From NCBI GenBank assembly GCA_018398765.1, contig JAHBMJ010003021.1, forward strand, positions 1 through 64,000: 64,000 nucleotides of DNA, in the 5' to 3' direction. This DNA is from Chromera velia. Its lineage: Eukaryota; Sar; Chromeraceae. The notes beneath the pieces are model-generated. The model did not search any database, was not told where the DNA came from, and saw only the letters and a list, made by a program, of their open reading frames with translations. The translations under genes and the position numbers were made by a program. Positions 24,120 through 35,500 of this stretch are shown piece after piece; the first letter of the stretch is position 1; each line of letters opens with the position of its first letter.

Positions 24120-25338
24120 GTCTCTGCACTTGAATTGATCCCTCGTCTTGAAGGAAGACACGTTCTTCTGAAGAGAGTGTTTGCAACAGCTGATGTCTTT
24201 GCTCTGTATCCTTTAATTTAGCGCAGAGAAATCGTTGACCTGTTTTCTTTTTTGATGAAAAAGAAGCCAGACTTTTTCACAAAAGGCTTGTCTCCCTGCC
24301 CGGAATTCGGAAAAGAAGCTGAAGTGCCTGCTGAAGTAGTTGAAGCAGAGCAGCTGAATGCATGGAAAAATCTGATAAAAGAGTTCTTGCGTATCCGATT
24401 TAAATATGTTGACGCGCAAGGTTTTGAGTCATGGTGGGAGCAGGTAAAAGGAACGCCCATGGGCTCCCCAGCTGGCTGTGCGGTCGCCGTGCTGGTACTC
24501 TGTTTGAAGTATGAGAGAGATCTGAGCTCTTTTCAGTCCCTGGAAGACTGGAAGAGGTATATTGATGACGTAGTTATTGAATGGAAGGAAGGTAAAGAAG
24601 CTTTGATTGCGCTTTTCTCTTCTTTTTTCTCATGTACGGACCATAATTCTTCTCTATTCTTTGGGCAATAGGTAGTGAAGTTCGTGCAAGAGCTTATCTT
24701 TTCTTCTCTGGTCATGCTTGACCTCGAATTGTGGGGAGAAAGGATATAAGGAAGAGATGAGATCGAGCTGTTTGTAAGTCTTAGACCGCACACAAAAGAA
24801 AAAAATGCATACCAATATGTTGCATGGGCAAGTGCACATAGGGTGAAGACAAAGTTAGCGACAGTAACGGCAGAGATCGTGCGTCGTCTCCACTTATGCT
24901 TAAGAAGAGAAGACTTCTTGAAGGAAAGAGCAGGAGTGATTGCACGTTTTACTGTCAGAGGCTACCCTCATTTTCTGCTCTTGAAAGTTGCTTGCTCTGT
25001 CTCGTTCGCAGACAGAGACGCAGAGAGACCTAGCAGGGAGACAGAAAGTCCTTGATAGCATCGCGTGGCTGTGTTCTGAGTCAGTGGAAATTCTGACAAA
25101 AGGTGTATGTCCGCTCACATCGGCATACGTCAGGACAAAGAAAGAGAGAGAAGGGAGAGTCATCTTTTTTAAGTCGATTCGGCTGCATCAATTAGAATAT
25201 GCTGTGCGCTTTATCAGAAAACAGGTTGCAGAAAAAACTACTCTGCAAGTCAGAGTAGCCTGGAAGTACCCCTTGAACCTTGCTGGCCTCCTCCGCAAAG
25301 CATGGAGACTGAGGTTAAAAAATAAAAATAAGGAGTGA
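24120..25338 (+). pseudogene. Penelope-like reverse transcriptase
   Basis: Plus-strand coding remnant with the palm motifs in order: ADVFALYP near 24195, KGTPMGSPAG near 24450-24480, YIDD near 24560-24570. The RGYP-containing C-terminal region is at about 24950, and a basic tail ends at 25338. The YIDD box with KGTPMGSP before it separates this from Copia/Gypsy enzymes. It is interrupted, so not intact. Confidence 0.65.
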
Positions 25339-25751
25339 TTAAAATGCTTTGGCAGAGAAAATCAGCAGAAAGATGGGGGCTTTTTATTTTGTTTCTTCTT
25401 ACGCAAGAAGAAAGAAAATGTAAACCCTGAGCTGTATTCAGAGAGCCCCCAGCTAGGATTCCTTCCTCTTTCTGTGTATTTTCTATATAAGTTGTTAATT
25501 ATAACAGCTTCAGGGTGCTACGGCGCTCACAGTCTAAGCTGCACGCCAAGTGCAGCCCCGGAACGCATGCATTTCTAAGTTGATTATAACGGGTCGCGGC
25601 CCTCGCGGGATGTAAATTTTTGCCGTCTCCGTCCCAGTTTGACTTCAACTTGCAAAACTGCCAGCCAACTAAACTTCATTCCCAACTTACATGGTTTCAC
25701 GAATTGCATACTGCGATTTCCTTGGATAAGATTCTTCTTTGTTATCGTTGA

Positions 25752-25829
25752 GGGCTTGTTTGCCTGAGGAGTCCCCCTCCCTTCGCAGGGCTTGTATGGG
25801 GGCGAAACATGTGTAGCATTTGGAAGCCT
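25752..25829 (+). ncRNA. Type I hammerhead ribozyme motif with minimal stem III
   Basis: All core elements are present in order. The box CTGAGGA (25764-25770) is followed by stem II (GTCCCC paired with GGGGGC, with an inner CCC-TTCG-type hairpin), then GAAA (25804-25807). Stem III is minimal (ACA paired with TGT) and the cleavage triplet is GTA, with the cut expected after A25815. Stem I closes as TGC/GCA, then an internal loop, then GGGCTT (25752-25757) with AAGCCT (25824-25829). Open stem I with an internal loop and tiny stem III is the form described for Penelope-like elements and retrozymes (established knowledge). It lies 3' of the reverse transcriptase on the same strand, as expected for processing the element's RNA. 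Confidence 0.8.
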
Positions 25830-25874
25830 AGGCAGGGTGATGTTCGGTGTGTGTTCCTTCTTTACTCATCTCAG

Positions 25875-25927
25875 GTAAGTAAGTGAATACGTGTATGCAA
25901 TTAGGGGGAATAACTGGCTGGTTGAAT
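25875..25927. repeat. 53-bp direct repeat, right copy
   Basis: Partner of 22698-22750, directly after the hammerhead-bearing 3' region of the Penelope-like element. Confidence 0.75.
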
Positions 25928-27500
25928 GACTTGCTGACCGACTGACTGGCTGGGCCTAGGGCTGGGCGAGTCAGCGAATGGGTGCGTGATCGAAAAACGA
26001 CTGACTCAATGACTACTAGTTAGCTAGCTGATAGGCTGGTAGGCTGGCAGACTGACTGAGTGAGTAAGCTGGGAGCCAAATACCGCATGTTGCTTGTTTG
26101 TATAGGTACCTTCATGTCTTTTATTTACCTTTCAATTGCGCGAATCGACTTGCTTCTGTTCAACGAATTAAGAGCAGCACTGAGCATCGAGCAGGAGGTT
26201 CAGGAGCAGGCGGTCGAGGATTACACGAAAGTCAGTACAATACGGCGTGCGGACCTCAATTCAATCAATCGGTGGACACGTACAGTTAAATTGAATAACT
26301 TTGAGTCAGAGGGACCAGAAGTTGACGGCCTTTAAAGCGGCGCTCGGTCAACTCAATTAAGGGGTCACCAAGAGTGAGTGGGTACGTGGGCAGTTCTGCG
26401 GAGCACACCGCCACAGTCATGTACTAGAACAGTTACTGTACACCCACATTGAGACAGTCTGACACAGTCAGGAAGGGGGGAAGTCCCGGGGGACAGAGGA
26501 AACAAGCAAAGTAGCAGACAATGGAACAAGTACGGAACGAGACTCTCTGCGACTGGCTTAAGCAGGAGACGGTTGAAGGATACACACAGCTTCGTGCATC
26601 CATTTCGAGGGCTGGATGACAAAGTGAGCAATCAAGAGGGTACGTGTGAGTGACTGGATCTATAGATGAACCAAACATCCCTTTGAATCCCTCCTTGTTT
26701 CCGTTGAGGCACTCTAACATCCCCCCCCTCCTTTTTGTTCGAGGCTGTAGAGACACAGGAACGTCCCACTGATCCATCAATCATTCACGTGTGGAGACAA
26801 TGTGCAAGCATGCAAATCTCAAGACCCTCAAGTGACATGAAAGGGAAAGAAGGCAAGGATGCGAAAGGAAGGAAGGAAAGAGAGACAAAACAAAATCATC
26901 ATCCGGGCAGGCAGCAAAAGTATCTACATGGCAGAGGATGCATCTTTCCGCACATTCTCGGGCCTTTTTTGTAAAGAAGAAGAACTTGAAAGAAAGTGGA
27001 TCTGGAGTCTCCTCTTCGTCCAGAGTTGACCCAATTAACGCTTCTGCATGACTGCTTGCATGCAGGATTGTCCATACATGCTCGATCGCATTCGACGCGA
27101 TAGGTGCAGCCCGGCGGACGAAGAAAGTTCCTTCCATGGGCCGGATGAGTCAAGGGAGTAGTTATACGAGAGCAAATGTTTGAGCGAGGCACTGGAAGGC
27201 CTGTCAAAACACGCCGACGTGCTGCAGATAGACGATCCCACCACCTTTCTTCCTCTCTCCTCAATATTCCAGCAACTCGCTCGCAGCGAGTTCATCACCG
27301 CGTGCGGATCCTTACCCCTTTCTTTCTTTTCTGCCTGAATTGAGTTAATTCAGGTGCGCTCAGCAAAGGTACGTCATGCAGCGACGCAACAAAGCATCAA
27401 TCAATTCATAAAATCGGTTCTCTCTCTCGCGCTCTCTTTTTCGCTCTCTTTCTTTCCAAGAGGTTCACAGGGGGTTGGTTCACTTTTGTCATCATTTTCC
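25928..27500. other. Region with no resolved gene
   Basis: Starts with CTGACTGACTGG-type low-complexity DNA (25930-26070). A plus-strand stretch at 27060-27300 has exon-like composition after a TGCATGCAG acceptor-like site and reads on both sides of one in-frame stop. I could not connect it to other exons, so it may be a lone exon, a relic or chance. Confidence 0.4.
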
Positions 27501-27507
27501 CTCAAAG

Positions 27508-27730
27508 TCACGCACTACTACCACCATCAGCCTCGGGATCCTCCGACTCGCCTCCAGATCCCTCCGTGCCCCCGAGGGGAACCATCCAGCTGGCAGCCGT
27601 CAGTCCGTCCACAGAGACCATCGGCTCGTGGCCCCTCAGCCGTGCCCTCAGGGGAGAGAGGTGGGGGAAGGTGAACAGCCCGGGGACGAGATTCAAAAGA
27701 GGGTCCGCCAATCGGCTCCGAAGGGAAAGA
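27508..27730 (-). other. Candidate terminal exon of the minus-strand membrane-protein gene
   Basis: On the minus strand a GCGTGCAG acceptor (about 27730) is followed by an open frame of about 74 codons rich in Pro, Gly, Ser and Glu, ending at 27508. Two frames are open here and the phase from the preceding exon (donor GTGAGT at about 28107 or GTATAT at about 28099) does not settle which is used. Confidence 0.3.
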
Positions 27731-28066
27731 CTGCACGCATGCATGCATGCAAACAGGCAGGAAGGCAGGCAGGCAGACGCGGGCAGAGCAGGCGGGAGGC
27801 AAAACTCTTTGATAGAGACGCAAAGGACGGCCGAAGTATTACTGACATCGCTGGCAGTGCAGATGCAAGCACGTGAAGAAAAGATCACAGCAGGCAGCCA
27901 CATGCCCAGACTCTCCCGAGTGCAAACGCACAAAATAAAATACACGATCGACCGCACAATTAATACGAAACAATCATCGTGCATCTTCCAGGCAGCAAAA
28001 TTGTATCTTTGCAGCTTTCAGACATTCTTGTCCAGATTCGCGGTCTTTCGTCCATGGGTCTGTGTA

Positions 28067-29112
28067 TCAAAATATCTGTCCACCGGTATATACATACTCA
28101 CAGCCTGGGTGCCCGGCTCTGATATAGAGTCCATCTGACCTCAAAATCGCAGCGTGAAGGATTCCGAGAGAAACCGTTTGCACAACTTCGAATCCGAGCA
28201 TCACCATCAGGGACACACTGTGCTCGTACCATAAGTTCTCACGGTTCCGCTCCCCCCCCAGCACATGGGCTTCGTCTCCAAAGTATAGTACCAGGTATAA
28301 GGCAATGAGCACTGCGAGAAAACAAGCGCAGGTGAAGGCTAAGAGGAGTTGCGTACTCTTCTCGTGTTTCCGTGTGCGTGCATACATCGCAACACATTCT
28401 CTTCTATTCAGTACGACCCTCGGGGCTCTGCGGGACAGAGAGGGCCCAAAGGGGTAGTACAGTAAGCGTGCAGCACCCCCCCCGTACGCCCTGTCCAGCA
28501 CAGAGGAAGCCCTCTTCAGCCCGCTCCTCTGCATTCTCTGATCATCCCCTTCAACAGATTTCTGGGTGACCGAACATTTGGCTGTGAGGCCAGCGGGCGC
28601 CGGGACGACAAACGCGCTCCGAGGCAGACGGCCACATGTGGTTTCGCTAGCCCACACCCCAGCTACCACGCTCCGAATAGCGACACCCACCAACACCAGA
28701 CCGGTCAGGTAGGTGGCGGTCGCCTTCAAAACAGCGGAGGGGGCGAACGCCGTCAAGTCGCGGTATCCGGGGACGAGGAAACTCTCTGGCGCTGTCGACA
28801 ACGTGACAGGCTTGTGAGGCAGAAGGTTCTCGTCGGTCTCTTTGAGGAGAACGACTGAGTTCAGACAGATGAGGAGGCACCAGGAGGAAAGTATGCGGGT
28901 GATGAAAACGAGGGTATCGGACAGGGGGGAGAGCTCAAACACGGATGTCGCCAGACGACCGTAGAGCAAACGGAGGACAGCGTGGCTTCTAAAGAGGCAT
29001 TGCCTGCAGGCAGAGCAATCGTACGAGGGGATATGTGATCCGGTTTGAGAGACGAAGAAGCAACAATTAATCAATCAATCAACCAATCACGCACGCACGC
29101 ACGCACGCACGC

Positions 29113-29152
<40 letters not shown>

Positions 29153-32100
29153 ACATACACACACACGTGCGTGTGCGCGCGTCCGAAAAGACCATCTCGA
29201 TTGAGAAAGCCTGCGCACCAGCGGACCAGCGATGCATCCTGCTGGAAGTCAAGAGGAGGGGCTAAAAAGCGCTTCCAGGGGGACGGTCAGCATGATTGAA
29301 TTGTTAAGGGTCTGCCTCCCTTTGTGGTCCGCTCCTAAAATCTTGGCAGAAAGAGCACAGGTGGATGCATGAGAGACAAATGGCATGGTGAGAGGACAAA
29401 AAAGAAACTGCCGTCGAAGAAAACGGAAAAAGCAATTACTGACACGAAGAGACCGATGTGTGTCCAAAACACCCATTGACACCTGCAAACGTTCAGGCAA
29501 AAAGGCAATCAGGCAGACGGACAAGCACACCAATTTCCATCCTCTCTTTCAAACGTGCTCTCTCTCTCTCTCTCTCTGCCCCCCCCTCTCTCTCACACAC
29601 ACACAAGTAGACGGATACACGCAGACTCGCGTACAGACTTCAGAACGTATACCGGTGCTTCTCAACCCAATTCAACGAGCTATTAGCCAGTCACGCATGC
29701 TGCCGCTTACTGACGGACGACCGACCGTAGAGGCACAAGCCCAGGTCGAGAAATGTCTAAAGGCGCCACAATAGCCATCGGAGCAGCCAGCCGCATAGAG
29801 TGGTACTTCTCCGGTCTTCTGTGCTCTCTCTGCCACTCGACAACCTTCTTCATCCGTCGCATGGCCCTCTTCATGTTCAACGCGTCAAGACTCGGGATCG
29901 AGTCCCCTCCTGTCCCTCTTCGAGCCTCCTCTCTTTTTCTTTCTCCACCTCCGCGTGTTTGTGTTTGAGGTGTTTTGTCGGTTGCGCTTTCCCTTCTGGG
30001 CGCTCGAAACGCTCTCGGGATGGTACGAGAGAAACGCCTATCTGGGGTTGCGGGGGAGGCACCTTCGGAGTGGGTCTCTGGTTGTGACTGTAGGCCCTCC
30101 CCCATGATGCTGCTGCGGTGGCTGTGGGAGTGTTTGCGGTCTTCCGGGGCTTCCAAGGGGAAGAATTTTGAGGAGATATGGTGGGCATAGCGGGGAGACT
30201 CAGTATGCTGCTGCCAGGCGGCTGCCGTTAGATCTTCTTGATCGCTCCCTCGAGAACCCCAAAGCCCCCTCTGACGCAAATATTCCATCCTTTGCTGGCG
30301 GCCTCTTCTTTGTTTGGCCTCGAAACTTTCTCTTCTTTCGCGTTCCGGCTTTACCGGAGAGGATTGATGGCTCTTCACAGAGCTCAGAAAACTGTCCCCA
30401 AACAACATTTGACGCTCGACCGAGGACGACGCAGGTTGCAAAGATGGCACTTTAACCTTCGTGGGGTTTGCCTCAGGAGGCAGGATAGAATCTGATTCTA
30501 CTTCTTTCTCTCTAGAGCCTTTGTTCTCAGTCTCTTGCTCTTGAGTTCTCTGCGCCTCTGCATTATCTTGAAATGCTTCAATGACATCGAGAAGTTCCGT
30601 CAAATTGTCTTCCTCTTCTGCACCAAGCTGCTCCCCCGACTCAAGTCTTTTCTGAATTTCCCTCAAAGCTTTCTTGATTCTCTTTGTATCAAAAATTTCT
30701 TCCTCATTATCAATCATCGCAGATCGATCGGTGACAGTGGAAGAGCGGGAAGTGGACGACTGGCTGGACTCATCCGCAGACTCTCCCTTCTCCTCCTCCT
30801 CATCATCAAAATGATGTGCCCTCGTCTCCATTGCCTGCCGGACGGCCGGACCCCTCCATCGAGACAGGGTACCAAGAAAGGGGCTGGAAGGTGTCATGTC
30901 GACATCTGGACTCTTGACTGCCCGAGTTTTCTTTTTTGTGGCAGGCTGAGGAGCAATTTTTCCGTTCCGCGTCTTAGCTGTCGATTCCTGTGTCCTCCTC
31001 ACGGACGGAGAGTAAACGAGTGGGGATGCCTCACTCAAATTGGAACAGTCCTCTTCCCCTTCCTCTTCCTCAGCCGCCGTCCGATCGAATCCTTCTTCAC
31101 TGCCAAAAGACGACGAGGCAAAACAAAGATCTTCATCGTCATCAATGTGACGATTTATTCCGAGAGGAGCAGTCGGACGGTCTGGCAAGAACATGAAGGG
31201 CGATCGAGTCCCCATGGTTGTGGGTGTCACATTTTTGCTTTTCGGTCGGGTGTGTGTGTGTGGGGTGGGACCTCTCTGTCGTTTCTTCTCACTGCGGCTG
31301 TCTCTACGAAGGGGAGAGAACCCCCCCACAGCGCCTTTTGTGGGACTTCTGTCATGGTCGTCCATCGATGTGTTGGAGGACCAACCTCCTCTCTGACTCT
31401 CACTCTCACTCTCGCTCTCGTTTTGACTGACGTCAGACAGACGATCGTCAAAGTACCGAAGTGCATCCGAATACCTTCGGAAAGACGAGTGTCGCAGTTC
31501 GGGATGCATTCCTGGGATGCTCTCTTTTCTACCTAAAGTTGTTGTAGTCCATTGGGTGTAGAAACCCGCCAATTTGGCGTTTTGATTCCATCGCTTTACT
31601 TTAAAAGCTACACCGAGCTCAACATTGGCTGTCTTGAGAATTTCATCTAGACGGGTCCAAAGGGCGACCTGGGCTTTGACGGGTGTCTGATCCGAATCGC
31701 ATGTTGTAGCCTTTGTGTCAAAAGCTTGTCGCTCCATGAGAGTCTCTCTTCTGAGGAGATCATACGCCTGACGGAGATAGTTGATATCTGAAAGCCCTAA
31801 AGTCCGTTCGCACAAAGTCAATCGACGACAGCATCTCAGAAAAAGTCGGGGGCACCTACAGCAGGGCAATCTGAAGCGGAGGGATGCCTGGCCGTTGGAT
31901 TTCTTTTTTCTTTCAACTCGAATTTGCTCTTCTTCTCTTTGGGCTTCCTGAAAAGCAAGGGCCCTCCTGGGACTGAAGTAGAGTTTCAGACGGGTGAAGT
32001 GGACGCTTCCCCGCAGACGGCAGAGATCTACTGAGGGGGGGGAAAGTCCATCTACCCCGTCTCCGAGTCGCTGTTGCTGTTCAGCCTCGGCCCCCCCTTT

Positions 32101-32482
32101 CCTCCTTGCTAGTGACAGCAGGCCGAGGGCGACTGATGAGAATGACTTCGGAGGATCTGAGTGCAGTGGAGGGAGGTCCCGGTGCTCTTGCCTGTATGCT
32201 CTGCAGTAAGACACGAAGAGAAAGAGAAAAAAAACAGAGAGAAGAATCCAGAGGGCGATCGTGCATCCCGATAGAATGCAATGAGTTCACGAAGTGTCTC
32301 CACACCATGTTGCACCGAGGGAAACAGTATATGCGCTATCTGAATTCGTCTAAGCTAATTACAGGAACATTGCAATAGGCAAACAGACCAGTTGGAATGA
32401 TATCAAAAGAGAAAACTTACACGATCAGCACCGAGCTGAAGATGAAGAGAAAGAAGAGAGGACAGAACATCAGCCACAGCAT
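28067..32482 (-). CDS. Multi-pass membrane protein with long disordered loop (partly resolved)
   Basis: Best start is ATG 32482 in a short exon (32482-32421) that reads MLWLMFCPLFFLFIFSSVLI, a signal peptide or anchor. It joins in phase to a very large exon (32200 to about 29715, donor GTCAGT), about 828 codons. That exon is basic near its start, then has a conserved-looking helical stretch (near 31770-31450), then Ser/Glu/Arg-rich low-complexity sequence. After one or more unresolved exons (29100-29550), a further exon (about 29006 to 28107) encodes four hydrophobic helices: near VFITRILSSWCLLICL, TYLTGLVLVGVAI, LLLAFTCACFLAVLIALYL and SVSLMVMLGFEVVQTVSL. I recognise no family. The topology, a signal or anchor, a large hydrophilic domain and a C-terminal helix bundle, is all I can support. 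It may be the continuation of the gene upstream. Confidence 0.55.
29085..29176. repeat. (GCAC)n/(CA)n microsatellite
   Basis: GCAC repeats passing into CA and CATA repeats, within an intron of the minus-strand membrane-protein gene. Confidence 0.9.
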
Positions 32483-32509
32483 TCTCTCCGTTGCCAAATG
32501 ATGCTGCTT

Positions 32510-35500
32510 TTATTCCTCTTCGCCCTTCAGGGAGTTGGGTAGGGATCTCGGTGAGTTGCTGTTGGGGGGGATGTACTGCAGAGAACGCGGCAAATCAATG
32601 AAAGTGATACACGCATGTGAACGGATGGAGAGTGTGAGCCTGTTCTCATAAATCTGCATCCATTCTGAAGACTGGAAAGTTTCGGGGAATCCTCTGGGTC
32701 AGCTCTGCTGCCCGTCTGCCTGTCCGTGTGGTGGTTTCTTTCTATTTGAATGGTTGACAGCTGGATTGGCGGACTGACCCGGACGGCCAAAACGATGACG
32801 GTCTCCAGACTTCTCAGGGCACACTTGCAAACACACACGTCCTCTGCAGCGTTCAACACTGGGAGGTCACAGCCTGCACAGATGCAAGTAGAATAGGGCT
32901 GCCATTGAACAAACCGCCAGATATGTCAGCATCAGGAAAGAGACAGGGAGGGAGATTGATGCAGCTAGAGCGAGTGACGAATAAATGTGGGGAAAACTAT
33001 TTGATGAAAATTTCTGCCCAAGAACAATTAAGCTATCTACGCAGCGGACCTGCCGACGTCCAATCCTCATTCTGCACATCCAGCTGCGCGCATTCTGAGA
33101 GCCAATCTCCCCCCTGGATTCCCAAAGCGTCTCCATGACTCTCCTCAATGCTCCGAATCAGCCAACCCCTAGCAGAGAACGAGGGAAAGGGCTTGGAGAC
33201 TTCCAAAATTCCTTCCATTCCAACTTGAAGCCCCTCACCAACAGACAGAAGACGCACGCTTGAGCGTCCATCATTCGAACGACTCAAGGAAGACCCAGAT
33301 CCCGACCCCATTAGAGGGATCCGCCCGGCATTGATTATCTTGCCGTTCTGACGCGCGACTGCAGGCAAATGATTTGCATGTAGATGAGCGAATGGGCAGT
33401 TGTGTAAGCATCTCAGTCAGTGACTGAGTCCGGAAGTCAGTAAGCAAAAGAGGGTAAGAGGGGTGAGGTCTAAGGCATGCGCAGTAACAAATGAAAAGAA
33501 TCGAGAGACAGAGAACTCTTGAAGAAGAGAGGCAAAGAAGTGGAGAGCAGAGGAGCGTTGCTCCAGTGGGACGTCCACAAATTCGTTACTCTCTCTGACT
33601 GACTTCGAACGTTCATGGCATGTACATGCACATACTTTCATTCTTTCGTAAATCAGAGCTAGGTTTCTCTAATTGGTTGCAATCCACCGGCCAGCCAGAC
33701 AGATGGACAGACAGACACTCCACTTAGAAGGACTTCTGCTTTCCTGCTTTTCTCTAATCGAGCTGACCGATTCTCGAGTATTTGGAGAGGGAACTCATGA
33801 CGAACCCCCCCTCTCTGGTCCGGTCTCCGATTGAAGGCACAGGGGAGCGGAGAGACTCGACAAGAAGAATGAAGCGTGGCCCTGTGCCTCCCTGGACCTC
33901 AGTCGCCTGTGCGTCTTTTCCAATGGCCCCGAAAACCGAATTCTCCCCCCACTCAGTTGCCCAAGTTGGAGACCCTGCAAGCAGCCAACAGAGAGGTCAG
34001 GTCAGTTAGTCGATCACTGAAGTGCGCTGGAGGGATCACTGTTCCCGTTATACAGCTGATCATACAATCAAAGCAGGTATCACAAAGATAGATATCCCAC
34101 CATGTATGCACCCCATCACCTTCCCGCCTAAGAAGGCACGCACGTACACACGTACCGAAGAGGGAGGGATCGTCGGGAAAGGTCAGAGTGACCTCCGACT
34201 CAGGGGACTTGGCCGAGAGGGTCGCGGTGCCGTCGGGGGACTTCGAGACTGTGATGGTCAGCTCTCCCTGCCCGCCTGCCTCTATCGTCGTTGACCCGTC
34301 GTCCGGCAGTGCAGCAGAGAGCTTATCGCCTGCTCAAGTTCAAGGTCACACAAGAACGAATGAACAAAGAAGGGAAAAAATCGATAAGAAGGTAAACAAA
34401 CAGATTCCCATCTTGTGTCCCTCTGTCTATTTATTTCTGCAGGCCCCAACAGGTCCACCGAATACGGAAAGAAAGAGCGCATTTGATTTCACTCACAAGA
34501 ACAAACAGCAAAAAAAGACTTTTCCTTTTCTGAAATACAATCAAAACCTGCGCAGTCGCAGTCACACTCTGAGGCTGACCAATTGCATTTAAGGCATCAA
34601 GATTTTCGATATCGAGACCATCTCCCGCCGCCTGCACACGACGTGCATCGCTACAAATTTATGTGACCCAAAACACAAACTTTCCGCAGTCACTTGGTAG
34701 GGTAGCATGTCGTCGACCACATACGAAATCAGAGAGGCGCCAAGCAAAGCTGTCGTACACAGAGCTTGGAAGGGAGTCAGCGAACGATCAATTGCTCTCT
34801 TTGTTCTACACCCTCATTTGTCCTCTAAACCAAGAGGCCGGCTTCCCCCGTTATTGCATGCAGTCTAGACCCGAGAATCAGAAAACTCGATCGCCCATCT
34901 ACCCGCCCACCTACCCACCAGATCCTCTGCAACCTGCTCAGCTCCTGCCTGAGCGGCACCGGAAATTATGACCATCCGTTCTCCTGCGGGTGCGAGGGCA
35001 ATGCAGGCGTCCAGTTTGGCCTCCAGATCTGCATTGGCGCTTCCGACCTGCAGGGAGGAATGGAAAAAGGTTATGTGGAGGCGGAATGCTGTCATCTTTC
35101 CTTCCTTCCTTACTTTATTCCTTCCTCACTTTGTTCATTTTTTCTGCCTTGCACCCTTCTTTCCTTGCTTCCCGTTTTCAGAGGCTTTGCTTCATTGCGC
35201 CGCCTTTGTTTCTTTAGTCCACCGTCCTTGCTTCATTCCGCTGCCTTTGTTTCTTTCCTCCAGCGTGCCGCCGACGTTCCTTCTCTTCTCTTGTCAGGCT
35301 CTTGAAAATTCATTTCTCTCTCCCGATCTCATTCCGCGCACTGACCAGCGATATCCTCTGTGGGTGTGCCGCATTGTCAGACTCCCACTGTCGGATGTTC
35401 GCGAGCTCTGCTCCATAGTTGCTGTTGATGGTCGCTGCGGGGGTGCTCCCGTCATTGGCACACAGATCTCCTACCTATGGAGAGGAGAGGAGAGGAGAGG

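Larger units (their letters stand above)
22698..25927 (+). mobile_element. Penelope-like retroelement (broken), flanked by a 53-bp direct repeat
   Basis: The 53-bp sequences at 22698-22750 and 25875-25927 match at all but about four positions, which looks like a long target-site duplication. Inside, 24120-25338 on the plus strand encodes a reverse transcriptase. It shows motif A (ADVFALYPLI), motif B (VKGTPMGSPAG) and motif C (RYIDDVV), then a 'HTKEKNAYQYVAWASAHR' segment and a RGYP helix, the C-terminal pattern of Penelope-like and related reverse transcriptases (family knowledge). I see no GIY-YIG endonuclease. The coding region is interrupted. The 5' junction carries a short TTAGGA repeat (22751-22772) and the 3' end a hammerhead motif, both known features of some Penelope-like elements. 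Confidence 0.68.

Noticed and set aside
32880-33035. Hydrophobic minus-strand frame (…[22 protein letters not shown]…) that looked like a membrane helix exon
   Set aside because: It leads into a stop and has no usable donor. The exons at 33358-33050 and 32873-32779 join in phase across it, so it is more likely intron sequence with a long pyrimidine tract.
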